Shown: piece by piece, positions 11,098 to 22,503 of the stretch
Layout: every line of letters begins with the position of its first letter
Position numbering within the stretch: the stretch's first letter is position 1
Source of the DNA: Diphasiastrum complanatum
Lineage: Eukaryota; Streptophyta; Lycopodiopsida; Lycopodiales; Lycopodiaceae
Assembly (NCBI GenBank): GCA_029204225.1
Contig: CM055113.1
Span: forward strand, 6,174,647-6,238,646
DNA: 64,000 nucleotides
Reading direction: 5' to 3'
Position numbers and translations under genes: made by a program
Notes under the pieces: model-generated
What the model saw: only the letters and a program-made list of their open reading frames with translations
Databases searched by the model: none
What the model was told of the DNA's origin: nothing

Positions 11098-12203
11098 CAA
11101 AGTGGTTTCATACTTTTCCTGTTAGTTCAGATCCTAGATGATGAGGAAGTTTCTGTTGCTGACCCTCCTATGGCATCATCCTCTGTTCAGTCATCTATTA
11201 AGGATATTAGTCACTTCCTAATCGACACCCCTGATAAGGAAAGTGACTTTATTGATGTAAATACTGAAGTGCTTCGAGATTCTTTTATTGGCCAAAATAC
11301 ATCTGCTGATGAATCGATTCCTATAGAGGAGTCTAAATGTCTTTTCAATTTGCTTGTATATTATATAAATGACGATGTATATTTTACTACAGTTGATTTA
11401 TGTCAGTTTTTTGACTATCGTGAAGATGAGGTCCTATGTTTATTATCCGACACAATTTCCGAATTCTTTGACTTTGTAGATTTTGAAACAAATAACCTTG
11501 TTGCTGGAATTGATTTTGATGATGAGGAGGGACTTATGACCGGTGAAGAATGCCTGACTAAGACTTTATCAAATATTGCTGAGAATGGGCAAGGCAGACC
11601 ATTCGATGAAGAATTCACGACATTTCGATCCCAGATGGGCTTCCCTTGTCCATCATTAATGCATTTCACTGATGATTTCACTTCAGTAGGTGGTCATTAT
11701 ATTGATCATCCTGATCTGGTTGCTGATGATGATGAAGAATGTGTAAGTGTTTAAACTTTTTTGCATTAGAATGTTCTTAACCACTGAACGTGTTTTTTCT
11801 AACATATTTCTTATTGCAGGATGCTCACATAATTGATGATTCTGCTGCGAGACGAGGTGGTTTCAGACAACATGCATCCTCGTTCTAGAGAGATAGTGGA
11901 CTTGGCCACTATCTTAGGCATTTCCTGAAGAATGAGATCTGTATTGCTCATTTCAAGCTGAGCCCAGTTGGGGAGAGTCTTATAATGACAGTTAAAGCTT
12001 TATCATTTCATCTAGGAGGACATAAATTTGTTAAGACAAATAAGATCATTTTTGTCAAAAGATCTTATGTTTTGAACATTCTAGGTTTTACTGATGGGAA
12101 TGTTCCTTTAAGGAGCTCCCATTATTCATTGTATTCTACTTATATTGAACTTAGTGAAAATAAGGATAATGCACATCTATTAGATGCATACTCTAGCAGA
12201 TAA
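10300..12203 (+). pseudogene. Gene X, unrecognised, duplicated 5' part
   Basis: The protein family is not recognised. Reading: ATG at 10300 (or 10752 in the second unit), a stretch starting MASSSGSTRDSG, a TAG (10513-10515, also at 10963-10965), then a frame open from 10966 to 11742 with a CPYCNK metal-site-like motif and a long acidic middle rich in Asp, Glu and Phe. A clean 77-bp intron follows (11743-11819, GTAAGT...TTGCAG) that keeps the frame. Exon 2 runs to a TAA at 12201-12203 but has a TAG at 11886-11888. Apart from these TAGs and a unit-2 frameshift the frame is well kept. It converges on gene Y, about 290 bp away. It may be a companion protein of a gene Y transposon or a separate pseudogene. 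Confidence 0.5.
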
Positions 12204-12489
12204 TTTCTTTATGACAATACTGCCATAGAATCTGACACACAAGTTGATGATGAATAGTGGACACTTTGTATTTTGTTATAATACAATCAATACATTTACA
12301 TTGAGTATTTCTCCTCTCTTGTTCAATGAATTTGCAAGCAATTTTGAACATTTCATGATTTGATGACAATGATGATCTTCTACTCAACAATCATCTAATT
12401 TTCTCTTCCTGTATGAACTTGCATGCTTTTCTAAACTTGTTGTATTGTGTGGACTTTGTTATATGTCGAATCTGAATCTGTGGACTTTG
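12204..12489. other. Convergent intergenic spacer
   Basis: Shared 3' region of gene X and gene Y. It contains a direct repeat of tgtggactttgttatatgt at about 12449 and 12479. No gene is seen. Confidence 0.4.
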
Positions 12490-15127
12490 TTATATGTAGA
12501 ACCACTGAAACAATTGACAAATGTGGTCTTGTTTTTCATTGGTTCCTCCATGTTGTGTATTTCGATGAAATGCTGCTCGTGCTTGCCAATGTGACTTCTC
12601 CATCCCTTGTGATGACCATACACTCAAGCTTCCATATGTGTTTGCAAAAAATGTTGTATGATCTCTTAGTATGTGCTGCATATGTCAAAATCATAATGTC
12701 AGTCTTATGTTTGGATCTAAATATATATGAAAAATTGAAAGCATCTTGAAGAATTTATACTAACCATGTAATGAGTGATGTGATCTTCTCCCCATGCTTT
12801 TGATACTGCATTAACAAACTTGACACAAGTCCTTTGAACATCTTTCTTATCAATATCAGAGTATTTATCTTTTCTTAAAATAGCAATCATACTATCAAGC
12901 TTCTTCCATACATCAACTTTTAGTATTCTGGTTTTGCCGTCTTTCTTGAAGTCCCGAGTGACATTAATAATATCTGTCCAGACTAAGTGTTGAATATTAG
13001 AAGCCTTATCAGTATGATTTGATAGAAAACGACGTGCTTTTGCTCCTCCTATGCTTGGCTTAGTTGGCATGTTCCCATTCTTTCCTGAAAACTTTTCATC
13101 TTTTTGAATTTTGACATGTCCCTTATGAAGTCCTGCTTTTGATAAAACATCTTCTAATCGAGAGATAGCTCCCTTTGCTGCTGATGCTGGCTTAATATTC
13201 CAAGCAAAAACTATATGAAGATAAATGATCTTTTCTATTAATCTAACTTCTGCATGAAGAGTGTAAACATGCACATTTTTCAAGAGGATAGGTAGCACAG
13301 GCTTCCAGTTTGGATCTGCATATTCTCTAGTAATTTCTGTACTCCTAGTAACATCTTTTGCCATTTTCATGCAATACAAACAAGGGTGTTTTGATGTAGC
13401 ACTATGAGAGACATTATACATACATTTCAATGTTTTCAAATCACCTGATAAGTGCCGTTCAACATTGAAGTCTCCAACTCCTGGAACATTGAGAAGTCCT
13501 CCATCCATATGGTCCTTGATGATCCTAGGATAAGATGTCTTTGAGAATATCCATGATAATATATCATGATCCTCCTTCAGCACCTGTCCAAAGAATTAAT
13601 CAGACCTAGTTAACAATGAACTAATACTATTCAATGAATGTAATGTAATAATGAGACTAATTACCTGAAACGCTGCCAACCACCATATATCATTTTCTGA
13701 CTGGACACTGAATCTGAAATCTTCTTGGTCCTCTCTTTGTGATAGAGCACGATTCATGAGAGTTATACTAACCCTCTCCATCTTCTGCCCTTTCACAATT
13801 TCTAACTCATCTAACTTAAGTACTATGATTATTTTTCCATTCACTTTTTCATAGGTTATATCATAAAATATGACGATGTATCTCAGCAAGTAATTTAGAT
13901 CAACAAATAAGTTGTTTGATGAACTATAGAATATCAATCTTCCATCAGTTTCACACACCTCCTCAATATGAAATGGAGTTCTAGTGATCTTATGCATACC
14001 TATGTTTAATGTATCCCTCTCTTTCTTCAAGTAATATGTCCTAGGGATTGGGACTTTTATAATTTGAACTTGCTTAAAAGCTTCTCTAATTAGTTTAAAT
14101 ATTGTTGCATATGCTTCCCTGCTAATACCTGCAAAATCACAAGCACCCTGAACTATAGTCTTATCTAATTTTTTTTGAATGTCCACCATCAAAGACTCTG
14201 TTATTTTACACTTTACATTTGAACTCCTATTGTTCATCATGATACGCTCAGTGGATTTGCCTGTCAATATTGTGTCCAATGACATTCCTAGTGAAGCATT
14301 GTCTTTAATATTCCGAGGAGCTACTAATGCAGATCTGCAAAAAAAACAAATAGTTAAGAGAATATTGCCATAGCTGAAATTAAATCCAAATGTCATTGAA
14401 AAACCTACAAAAATCAGAATATGCTTACTTGAATGCACGGATCCTTCTAATTCGATAACCTCCTTTTGAAAGCGTTTGAATATCCTTGCAACTTTGTCGC
14501 TTTCGCTTCTTACTTTCAGCCTTCTTCTTTGCCAATTCCACATCCTTCAATAATTGTAAGTTTTCAATATGAATACATTGTAAGATTGATTGCATTTGCT
14601 CTAGTTCTGATTTGATATTAATTGTTATCTTCTGTAATGATTCATTATTTTTTTTAAGTTGTTCATTTTCTTCTAACATCTTTTGGAGATTACAATCTTT
14701 ATTCTAACAATAAGAGGATATCTGAATTAACTCACCTTCTAAAAAGTGAACTTTATTCATATAAAGTTGTTTTCCATGATTATGCAATCTTTCACAATAT
14801 CCTAGTAATCCACTATGCCCATTGCATATCCATGTAACTAAATGAGTTATTGAGGAGAATATGGGATGTGTCAAAGTGCTTGGATCTTGTGGATATAATG
14901 TTCCATCTATCCACAAATCCAAGTTTTTTTTTTCCTTCTGCCCTGTAATGAGAACAATCCTCAGCAGATATTTGAATTCCTTTGCCTCCTCTTCTCTGCA
15001 AAGGTGCCAAATCAATAGGGATATCCACATGTAGATGATACAATGTCATCATAAAAAAAAACAATAGAGTAATCAGTTGCATCAAAGTACTATGACCAGA
15101 TTCTATGAAGCAAAACAAAATACTCAT
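12490..15127 (-). CDS. Gene Y, DDE-transposase-like, multi-exon
   Basis: On the minus strand three GT-AG introns join open exons without breaking frame: 14335-14428 (GTAAGC...TTTGCAG), 13584-13664 and 12676-12764 (GTTAGT...ATGCAG). The stop is at 12490-12492. Order: an N-terminal part with a GGKGIQISAEDCSHY stretch; a coiled coil (MLEENEQLKK, about 14680-14560); a domain with KLDELEIVKGQ (Asp at 13809-13811); SGDLKTL (Asp at 13440-13442) followed by KHPCLYC; a helical region with GNMPTKPSIGGAKARRFL; then HITHYM joined across the last intron to HILRDH, and SSQGMEKSHWQAR (Glu at 12598-12600). From memory this order (D, GDLK..C-x2-C, late QG.E) resembles uncharacterised transposase-like proteins of animals and algae; I cannot name the family. 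Two flaws: a slip in an A run near 14935 and a TAG at 14704-14706, the latter possibly inside an unrecognised intron (GTGAGT lies just before). The start is uncertain. A family fragment recurs at 54318-54410. Confidence 0.6.
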
Positions 15128-15575
15128 CTTTGATTATATTATATAGTATATACGATCAATCCAATCTCCATGCTTGTATGCTTGATTCAAATTTGGAAAT
15201 GCAGCTCATTTTTTCATTCCAATAGGTAGTTGGCGCTCATATTTCCATTCCAATTTGATGATCGCATTCATAATTGGAGATGGCACCCATATTTCCATTC
15301 TCGTGGAAGGAATGCATATGTAAACATTTTGCTATTTTTCCTTATTCGAATTTGGGGATGGCGGTCATATTCTAGATCCAGTGAAAATATTGCCTTTTTC
15401 GTAACCAATGGAGGAAATATTTTTGAATTTAGTCAAGTTATACTGCGAACTGTTTACAAGACACTATGGTTAGATCATTGGGAGTTGGGGAGGCCTTGGG
15501 AGTGGTGGGGGCAAGCAAATAAACAGTATTGTTTTTTTTTTATTTTGATATTTTTCTATATCCTACATCGCATTC
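15128..15575. repeat. Spacer with repeated atatttccattc phrases
   Basis: Three related phrases occur in 140 bp: ggcgctcatatttccattcc (15233), ggcacccatatttccattc (15284) and ggcggtcatattctag (15361). They lie between the presumed 5' end of gene Y and the truncated CACTA relic. They could be subterminal repeats of either element. No TIR pair was found. Confidence 0.4.
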
Positions 15576-16823
15576 CTTAAAGGGTCTTTTTGATATTGAG
15601 AACTCCTCTAATGTCACATATCCAGGAAATTCGTGCATCATCCACATCAAGATCTCCTTTATCACAAAATCTCTTTGTCTCAGTGGTCTTGATATATCGC
15701 TCACTGGAACTCCTTGCTATAGAATCTTTAACTCATCTATCAAGGGAGCCATATACACGTCCATATTTTTTGTCTTGTATTTTTCCGGGATAAGATGGAC
15801 AAGCATTATGTGCCACTTCTTGATACTTAGCCAAGAGGGGATTTTGAGATTTACAAGGACAACCGGCCAAGTAGACCATGATGTGGAGCGCAAACCGAAT
15901 GGATTCACACCATCCATCGCCAACCCCAAATGCAAATGGCGAGGCTCATTGCTAAACTCATGCCAAGTAACATCCACGTGCTTCCATGCTCAAGGATCTT
16001 CATAGCATCGTCCGATCCAAATGCCATGTCATTAGCTCCGCGATGGAATTACACTTAAACATGTGGCGTATCCTGGGTATGATGGAAAAATGTCTTACCA
16101 CCTTGGCGGGTATGGTCGCTCCTTGTAAATCTTGCTTGTAGCGATGTTCTCCACAGTGTTGACACGTGCTTGCCTCCTCAAACTCATCTCAATATAAGAT
16201 GCAATCATTGGGACATGCATGAATATTCTTATAATCCATGCTGATCGTAGATAGCATTTTTTTGGCTTCTTGTTGAGACGCTGCCATGGTGTTATTTGGA
16301 GGCAATATTTTTTGGAAAAAACTACGACAAAATATATATTTTTAAGTAATTAGTTATATATAGTTTATCACGACGCATGAAAAAATAAAATGAGATGAGA
16401 GTTTGTCTATAACACACAAGAAGCTAGCAAGCTTACCCAAACAACTTCGTGACGCTTGCATCTGACCACCTGTACTTAGTTTGCAAGTTTAAAAGTAACA
16501 AACAAGCTTGCAACTTTGACATTTTTCCACCCACGTACAAAGGAGTGGATGCCAAGCCACGCATCATCTCTTCTTCCCTTGTCAATGTGGCCTCGAGTGG
16601 ATTCGTGAAGAGTGCATCCATCATGTCATCCATATCCCCCTCCTAATCATGCGTTGTGAATGGCACATCCTCGTGTATTGTGTCTCCTTGGGATATATCT
16701 TCGTGCAAGTCCACGGGTGCATGCGAGAAAAGTGGTGGCTCTCATGCGCTTGCACGTTTGAATCTTGCGGATTGCATGGCAACATCTAGTTGAATTCTCT
16801 GATAGTCATGTGAGTGTGAGTCA
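15576..16823 (-). pseudogene. CACTA (En/Spm) TNP2-like transposase relic
   Basis: TNP2 transposases mobilise CACTA elements. Reading from 16823 down, the exon encodes an acidic N-terminal part and LYVGGKMSKLQACLLLLNLQ, ending at a splice donor (GTAAGC, about 16433). Past the intron come IHACPNDCILY, a C-x2-C pair (CQHCGE), VVRHFSIIPRIRHMF and AELMTWH, then LGLAMDGVNPFG and the long conserved run to MAPLIDELK (about 15720), then KEILMWMMHEFPGY. These are core TNP2 motifs in the right order. Stops and frameshifts break it, and it ends abruptly at about 15576, so the later DPMH..KN, DUF4218 and DUF4216 parts are missing. A sister copy lies at 41582-45117. Confidence 0.8.
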
Positions 16824-17508
16824 TCATCCTATACAATACAAGTGCAACAACAATAAAAAAACAACAGAATATTTTCTCCAATCGTGAAAACCTCCAAATA
16901 CATACATGATAAGGGTGCATGCAATCATGTTTTTTAGCAATACAAAGTGCTTTGCAAATCAAAACTTACCAATGAACCGACTTCTGGCCTTGCAAATAAT
17001 GACTCTCATTGTCCATACATGCGCACGCGTGATATAATAATATGTCACTCTTATCATTCTGCATACTTTACATCGTGTATATGGGCATGGTATTCTCTGG
17101 TATAGACAGGCCTCTGATCCAATATGTGATGGTCTTGCCTCATCATCTGAAGAAGAAGACGTGAACTCGCCATTTGCATCGGTGCACGTTGACGATTGAC
17201 AATGGATGGAACACAAAATTAGAGATGGTCAGCAATACAGAAAACAAACTAATTGAATACATTGAGATGAATACAAGACATGTTTATAATTACTAATTGT
17301 GAATCTAGTGCAAATAGTCTCTTGAATCTTCTTTTACAAGATAAATTAAACAAATTTTTTTGACAAACAATATTGTCCAAACTAGCTTAGTTGTATGGCA
17401 CTTACTTGGATTGTTAGAACTCTGTCATAAATATGATGGTGATCTATGGCGCCGGCGGCTCCAAGCATCTTGATGTATAAATTCAAGATAGGTCTAGTTA
17501 AATCCCTA
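16824..17508. other. Probable 5' region of the CACTA relic
   Basis: No intact coding exon is readable. A minus-strand frame at 16959-17216 is short and degenerate. The CACTA terminus was not found on this side. Confidence 0.3.
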
Positions 17509-17588
17509 CTCATTGTTTGTGACAAGGCCAACTACAATCTTGTGATCCATGCTCATTGTTTGTGACAAGGCCAACTACAATCTTGTGA
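17509..17588 (+). repeat. 37-bp perfect direct repeat
   Basis: ctcattgtttgtgacaaggc plus 17 further bases occurs at 17509-17545 and again at 17552-17588, separated by tccatg. The second copy abuts the left arm of the hairpin that follows. Confidence 0.85.
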
Positions 17589-17690
17589 AGAGCGAGGCTA
17601 GCCATGTGATGATGCACATAGACATGGATTGGATAGATTGATATCTAATCCATGCCTATGTGCATCATTACATGGCTAGCCTCGCTCTTC
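17587..17690. repeat. Inverted repeat, 44-bp arms, 16-nt loop
   Basis: The left arm 17587-17630 begins gaagagcgaggctagccatg. The right arm 17647-17690 is its reverse complement with two mismatches. The loop is ggatagattgatatct. On the plus-strand transcript one mismatch is a G-U pair and the other an A-C. It could be a foldback element, a hairpin small-RNA precursor or a replication-templated inversion. I know of no named family it matches. Confidence 0.85.
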
Positions 17691-17879
17691 AGTTCTCCTA
17701 AACTAATGAAACCTGAGATTTGCATAATATTCTACTTCTGAATCCAATTTTGTACAAATTTCAGAATTTTGAGTAGTTGGATGCCCAAGAATAGTAGTTA
17801 GATGCCAATTACGTCGATGTTTGGATACTTATAAAATCCTTTAACCAGATGAATATAATTTAGCAGGTTTTTTGATTAT

Positions 17880-19209
17880 TGGATGTAAGGTGATCTCTCT
17901 CTCTCTCTCTATCATTCACGACATAATGGTACAAATTTGTCTTTGATTGGACATTCTGCAACTCTGTGATTTTCTCCACATGCAAAGCATCCAAGCGGCG
18001 CTTTGGTCCAATTTCTAGATGCCTGTTGTTGTGCGACAACATAAATAGCATACTATTCTGAAGGTCCACTTTCATGATCATTATTGTAATTCCATTTTTC
18101 GTTACCTATGTAAGGTTAAGATTCCATCATATTAGTAGGAAAAGCAGGTTGTGTTGGTGGGGCTGGTAAAGCTAGTCTCTCGGATACCCAAGAGCAGATT
18201 GACAAGGTTTGGCTGTAGGATCCTTTCCGATAAGGGGTTTCCGATATCCCATCTGGGCATATCGTTGCTGAATAATCCGAGGATTAAAGTTGCAATAAGC
18301 AGTCTCATGAACAGGTGAATTGCACATATGCCAAATACTGGTTTCTATTAATTTTTTCAATTGTGGACATTCGTTCGCTGTGTGATTGCCCGTACAAATG
18401 GAACACCAGACATTTCCCATGGAAAGAAAAGTCTTAGCAAACTTCTCAAGTTCCTTGTTCGCTTTTCCATGGAAATCTTCCAAGGCTTTTATTTTTTTAT
18501 CAAATTGCGACTACAATTTTTTCATCTATATTTGCTGGTTCTTTCCAAGTTTTTCGAACTTGTTGAGCATCATCTCTACAATAGCGTTGATATTTGTTGG
18601 TGCGATAGTGGTGGATGTCGTACTAGTCTGCCCTGCTGTATAAGGCAACAAACCAATATTCGGCTCATCATCTGAATCTTCGTCCTCCTCTCGTATCACA
18701 TCATCCAACATTTTGCAAATTTGCGTACTCATTATGGTGTTTCACTCACGTCTGATCCTTTTAGATAGACTTTCAAAACTACATAATCATGGCATCTTCA
18801 TTAATCAACTCAGGTACGCACTTAGATCTGAGGCGTTTAACCCATTCAATATAATCTCGTACCATTTTTTGCTTTCCCATTTTAATTTTACTTAGAAGTA
18901 GGAAAGGGTCTTCCATGAACTTTCGAGGTTTGAACCATGTGATAAGGGCTCGTTTGACAATTTTTCAATCTGTACGCTCAGTTTCATCTTGATTATAAAC
19001 CAATCTTGTGTTGCACCCGTTAAGGCCATTGGAAATAGTTTTAGTTTATCTTGAGGAAAAACTTCACCATAGACTTCACAAGATTCTGCATAGATTTGGA
19101 TAAATCTGACTGGATCAGATAATCCATTGTACTTGGGAAGATCCAACCGTGGTGATCTTCTAACAATGATTGGATTGACTTCCTAGGGAGCAGCTCCAAG
19201 AACAGACAT
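17880..19209 (-). pseudogene. Ty3/gypsy gag, minus strand
   Basis: The gag polyprotein of a Ty3-type element. The start ATG at 19207-19209 is followed after eight codons by TAG (19183-19185), then a stretch ending PRLDLPKYNGLSDPVRFI, and KLKLFPMALTGATQDWF, the retrotrans_gag (capsid) motif. Downstream, after frameshifts, is an acidic linker (REEDEDSDDEPN) and three Cys-His units: CSICTGNHTANEC (about 18390), CNSPVHETAYC (about 18315) and CFACGENHRVAEC (about 17980). The first and last have a C-x2-C-x3-H-x4-C spacing, one residue short of the canonical knuckle. It ends near 17880; no protease or pol follows on this side. Confidence 0.7.
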
Positions 19210-20534
19210 TTTTGCAAATTAAATCAATCAGACAATGAGATTGGATCTAGATTTTTCAATCAGAATCTATCTCAGTTTATATCTGTAAAATTTCTTTCAC
19301 TTGACAATAATTAGATTTCTGTTTTTTGAAAAAAGATCTATAATCAAGCAATCAACACTTCTAAGAATGATGAATCGATTTGTAATAGAATTGTCCAAAA
19401 ATTTGACAGAGGCTTGATCTGAAAAATCAGAACCTAAAAATAGAATTGGCGAATGTTTCCTAGGTAAAGCTTGACTCGACGAAGGTCCATCAGTGCTATT
19501 TTGGGTTAAAAAATCTTTGATCAGATTTTTTCTAACAAATTTGGTAAAAGTAAACTTCGTTGAACTCTCAAATAAGGAATTTAATTCAGATAAAGCTAGG
19601 GTAGAGCTGGCAAAGGTTCATGCACAAAAAATGTGATTTTTGACGAGGGTAAAAAAAGAGATTTCTGTAGGTTTTGACAAAATTAATATTCGTCAAACTC
19701 AAAAATGATAACTTACTATAAATAAAAATTTCACAAGTTTCAACAAAGGTTGCAAATGTAATCATGTTATTTCTATAAAAAATAGACTTTTTTTTGACAA
19801 AAATTGAACAATATGACACATGGCCTCTGTTTATCATTCATCGAACTCAGTGATGAACCAAAATAGTAAATCAAGCTGACATTGTCTTTGACAAAGGTTC
19901 TTTCTGAAAACTAAAAATTTTGTGAAAAGGTGTTAAAATCTCACAAAACTTTACCCATTGCTAGATGAATAATCACTTTGATATTCTATTTTAAAATTAA
20001 TGTTCACTGACCTGGGTAGATAGATCTGAATCATACCTATGCACAATGAATCGGAATAACGTTCTTTTTTTATATATATTTTTAGGGTTTTAAATATTTT
20101 TTGGTGTTTTCTGACGATTTTTCTGCTGTCTCTGAAAATCTGCTAGAAAAAATCGTTCGTCCTTCAAACTGAAGGTTTTGTGATCAAAACCAAAGGTGCC
20201 TGCAACTCGGCGAACGTTTCTGAGCGAGGATAAAAAGTTATCAGCTTTGATGACAATTTTTGTCTCCTTTTGACCAAGATCTGGCATATTTGATCGATTT
20301 TTGTTGTTTTTTCTGATTTCTCAGATCCAGATGGATCTTAAGAATGGTCATCTGAATAGCTTCCTCTGTTCAATAATCAGATTAGATTTCAAACAAGAAA
20401 ATCCACTCAAATCAGGCAAAATCACTTCCAAACTAACCCTTAATGCAGTTTTAACACTATTCATGCCAAGACAAGATGCCTAATGCAAGCTAACCATCCA
20501 ACAAACATGCTGCAAACTGAAAAATTGGCATAGC
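19210..20534 (-). other. Gypsy 5' untranslated leader
   Basis: About 1.3 kb between primer site and gag start. It is AT-rich with many stops in all frames, as is usual for long leaders in Tat/Athila-like gypsy elements. No separate gene is seen. Confidence 0.5.
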
Positions 20535-20552
20535 TCCCCAGCAACCACGCCA
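20535..20552 (-). other. Gypsy primer-binding site
   Basis: The minus strand reads TGGCGTGGTTGCTGGGGA, close to the TGGCGCCGTTGCCGGGGA-type primer site common in plant Ty3/gypsy elements, with three differences. It lies four bases inside the LTR end. Confidence 0.65.
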
Positions 20553-20556
20553 AAAT

Positions 20557-21433
20557 TGTAGTGGGTTTCTTTCCTAGCCTATCCTCAACCCAAGATCCAA
20601 GCAATCTAGCATCAAGGTGATGAAATGAGTTGTCATGTGTAGGTTCGATCCCATGAGAGCGATAGCATATCTCAGATTACAACATGAATGGAAGATCCAC
20701 ATCTTAGTCTAACATCCATTAACCCTAAGCATTAACACTACAATTCACAATGAAGATAGCTTACTCTTTCTCTCTTCTCTCACAAAAAGTATAAGAAATA
20801 GCAATTTCCATAACATTCAAATCCAGTAATCAGCAATTCAAAAAAAGCATGAGAGATGGAGGAGAAGTAATAGAAAGCAAGGACATTCACAAATCCATTC
20901 CATAAGAGAACCAATCTGCTTGTATTGCAATGAGGATATGAACATGATTTCCAAACTCGAGTTTGGCACTATTTATAGTAGAGAGACCAATTTGAATTTG
21001 AATTTGAACCAATTTTGGTGGGAGTCCCAACTTTATTCACTAACTTGACATTTAGGCTTGCAACATTAAAAGTCTCACAAAAAGGTCTAAAGTCCTTTTA
21101 TTGACTTTCTAATTACCAAATAACTATGTGATCATCGGGTTGGACTTACACACGTAGGGTGCCAAATCCCTCTCACTTATTAATTAGGATTAGGGTTGCC
21201 TTGGGATCCGCAAACCCTCCAACAGATGCACACTTGAATGGAAAATGTGCATGCAATTTGATGACTCGGCCTTTGTCATTGAGGGCCTCCTTGAAACCCT
21301 CATGTTTTGAGGCTAATTCTCAAGACCTTTCTCTCTTCGATGCTCCTCCTCAATGCTAGCAAGATCACTCTTTGACAAGATCTACACTTGAGTGATCTCC
21401 TCCTTTGCCAAGTCCACACTCTCAAAAGCAACA
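20557..21433 (-). mobile_element. Ty3/gypsy 5' LTR, 877 bp
   Basis: On the minus strand it starts TGTTGCTTTTGAG and ends CCCACTACA, giving TG...CA ends. A TATA box (tataaata on the minus strand) lies near 20971. It interrupts the copia A' protease, whose open frame ends at 21446. The 3' LTR and the far half of A' are not in the window. Confidence 0.65.
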
Positions 21434-21445
21434 ATAGCTTCCAAC

Positions 21446-22503
21446 TTAAACAATCTTAATTACCTTTGCTATGACATCATTCTTCAAAATGGAACAAACA
21501 CCATGCTTGAAGTGGACATCCAAACCACTTTTTACAAGTTGACAAACACTTAGCATATTCTTGATAATTGATGGTACATAAGGAGCATTTTCTAGATCCA
21601 TACGTTTTGAGGATTCTAGACACAAAGAGATGGTTCCAGCACCATCTATCCTACACTCTTCATCACTTGTAGTAAAGACAAACTTTTTAGCATCATTGAA
21701 AGAGTGTAAAGTTGAGAAAAAGTCCATTTCATAAGTCATGTGGAAACTTGCGCCACTATCAATCCACCAAATGTCTCTTGAGTTGCCATTGCATGTTGGT
21801 GAAGATGTAGATGCCATCAAGAATAGGTATCTTTCATCCTCCTCCTCTTCATATGAAAGGTTTCCTTGTTTGTTCTCCTCCTCTTGTGCTCTTTGCCTCT
21901 TGTAGCATTCGGATGCAAAATGCCCCTTCTTTTCACAAAAGAAGTATTTTTGCCTTGACTAGTCCTTTGCCTTTGAATTTGGTGCTTGATCCTCCTCCTT
22001 GGACTCCTTTGCTTGATTCTTCTTGGATCCCTTGGTCTTCTTGTTGCCCTTGAATGAGAGATTTTCTTTCTCATCTCCATCTTTCAATGATAATGAACTC
22101 ATCCTAGATTTTGCATGGAGCATCCCACACTCTTCAGCCACTAGCACACTATGGAGCCTATCAATTGATGGCAAAGTGTCTTGGATGACAAAACTTTGAG
22201 CCAAATTGGAGACGTCATCTCCTAAGTTATTGAGGATCACTTGTACAAGTTCATTATCAAGAATCTTTTCTCCTATAGAAGCTAACTCTCTATTGAGAGA
22301 CTTGATCCTTAGCACATAGTCTTGTGTATTTTCCTCACTTCTTCTCATGCTTTGTAAGATTTTGTTTCTTATCATAAGCACTCTTGAAGTTTTGTTGGAT
22401 TCATATTCCTTCAAGAGGTCATCACTAACATTTATCTTGATGCAATGAAGTGCTAGTTTTGTGTTCTTCTTGTATCTAGCCAACTTTTGTGCTCGAAGAG
22501 GTT
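21446..22503 (-). pseudogene. Copia A' gag and protease
   Basis: Minus-strand polyprotein start of a Ty1/copia element. Gag (22503 to about 21960) shows ALHCIKINVSDDLLKEY, a region with QSMRRSEENTQDYVLRIKSL and VQVILNNLGD, typical of UBN2. A zinc-knuckle region near 21930 is frameshifted. The protease (21820-21446) has WWIDSGASFHM with the catalytic D-S-G and the usual run to NMLSVCQLVKSG. It is cut at 21433/21446 by the gypsy LTR, so integrase and RT are absent. Related to element A at 36-41 kb but clearly diverged. Confidence 0.75.

Noticed and set aside
14704-14745. A 39-bp intron to remove the TAG in gene Y
   Set aside because: The GTGAGT donor is good and the frame would be kept, but 39 bp is below the usual plant intron size; left open as TAG or unresolved splicing.
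17886-17915. Arg-Glu repeat frame near the gypsy zinc knuckle
   Set aside because: A short CT run on the opposite strand; the true knuckle is in another frame.
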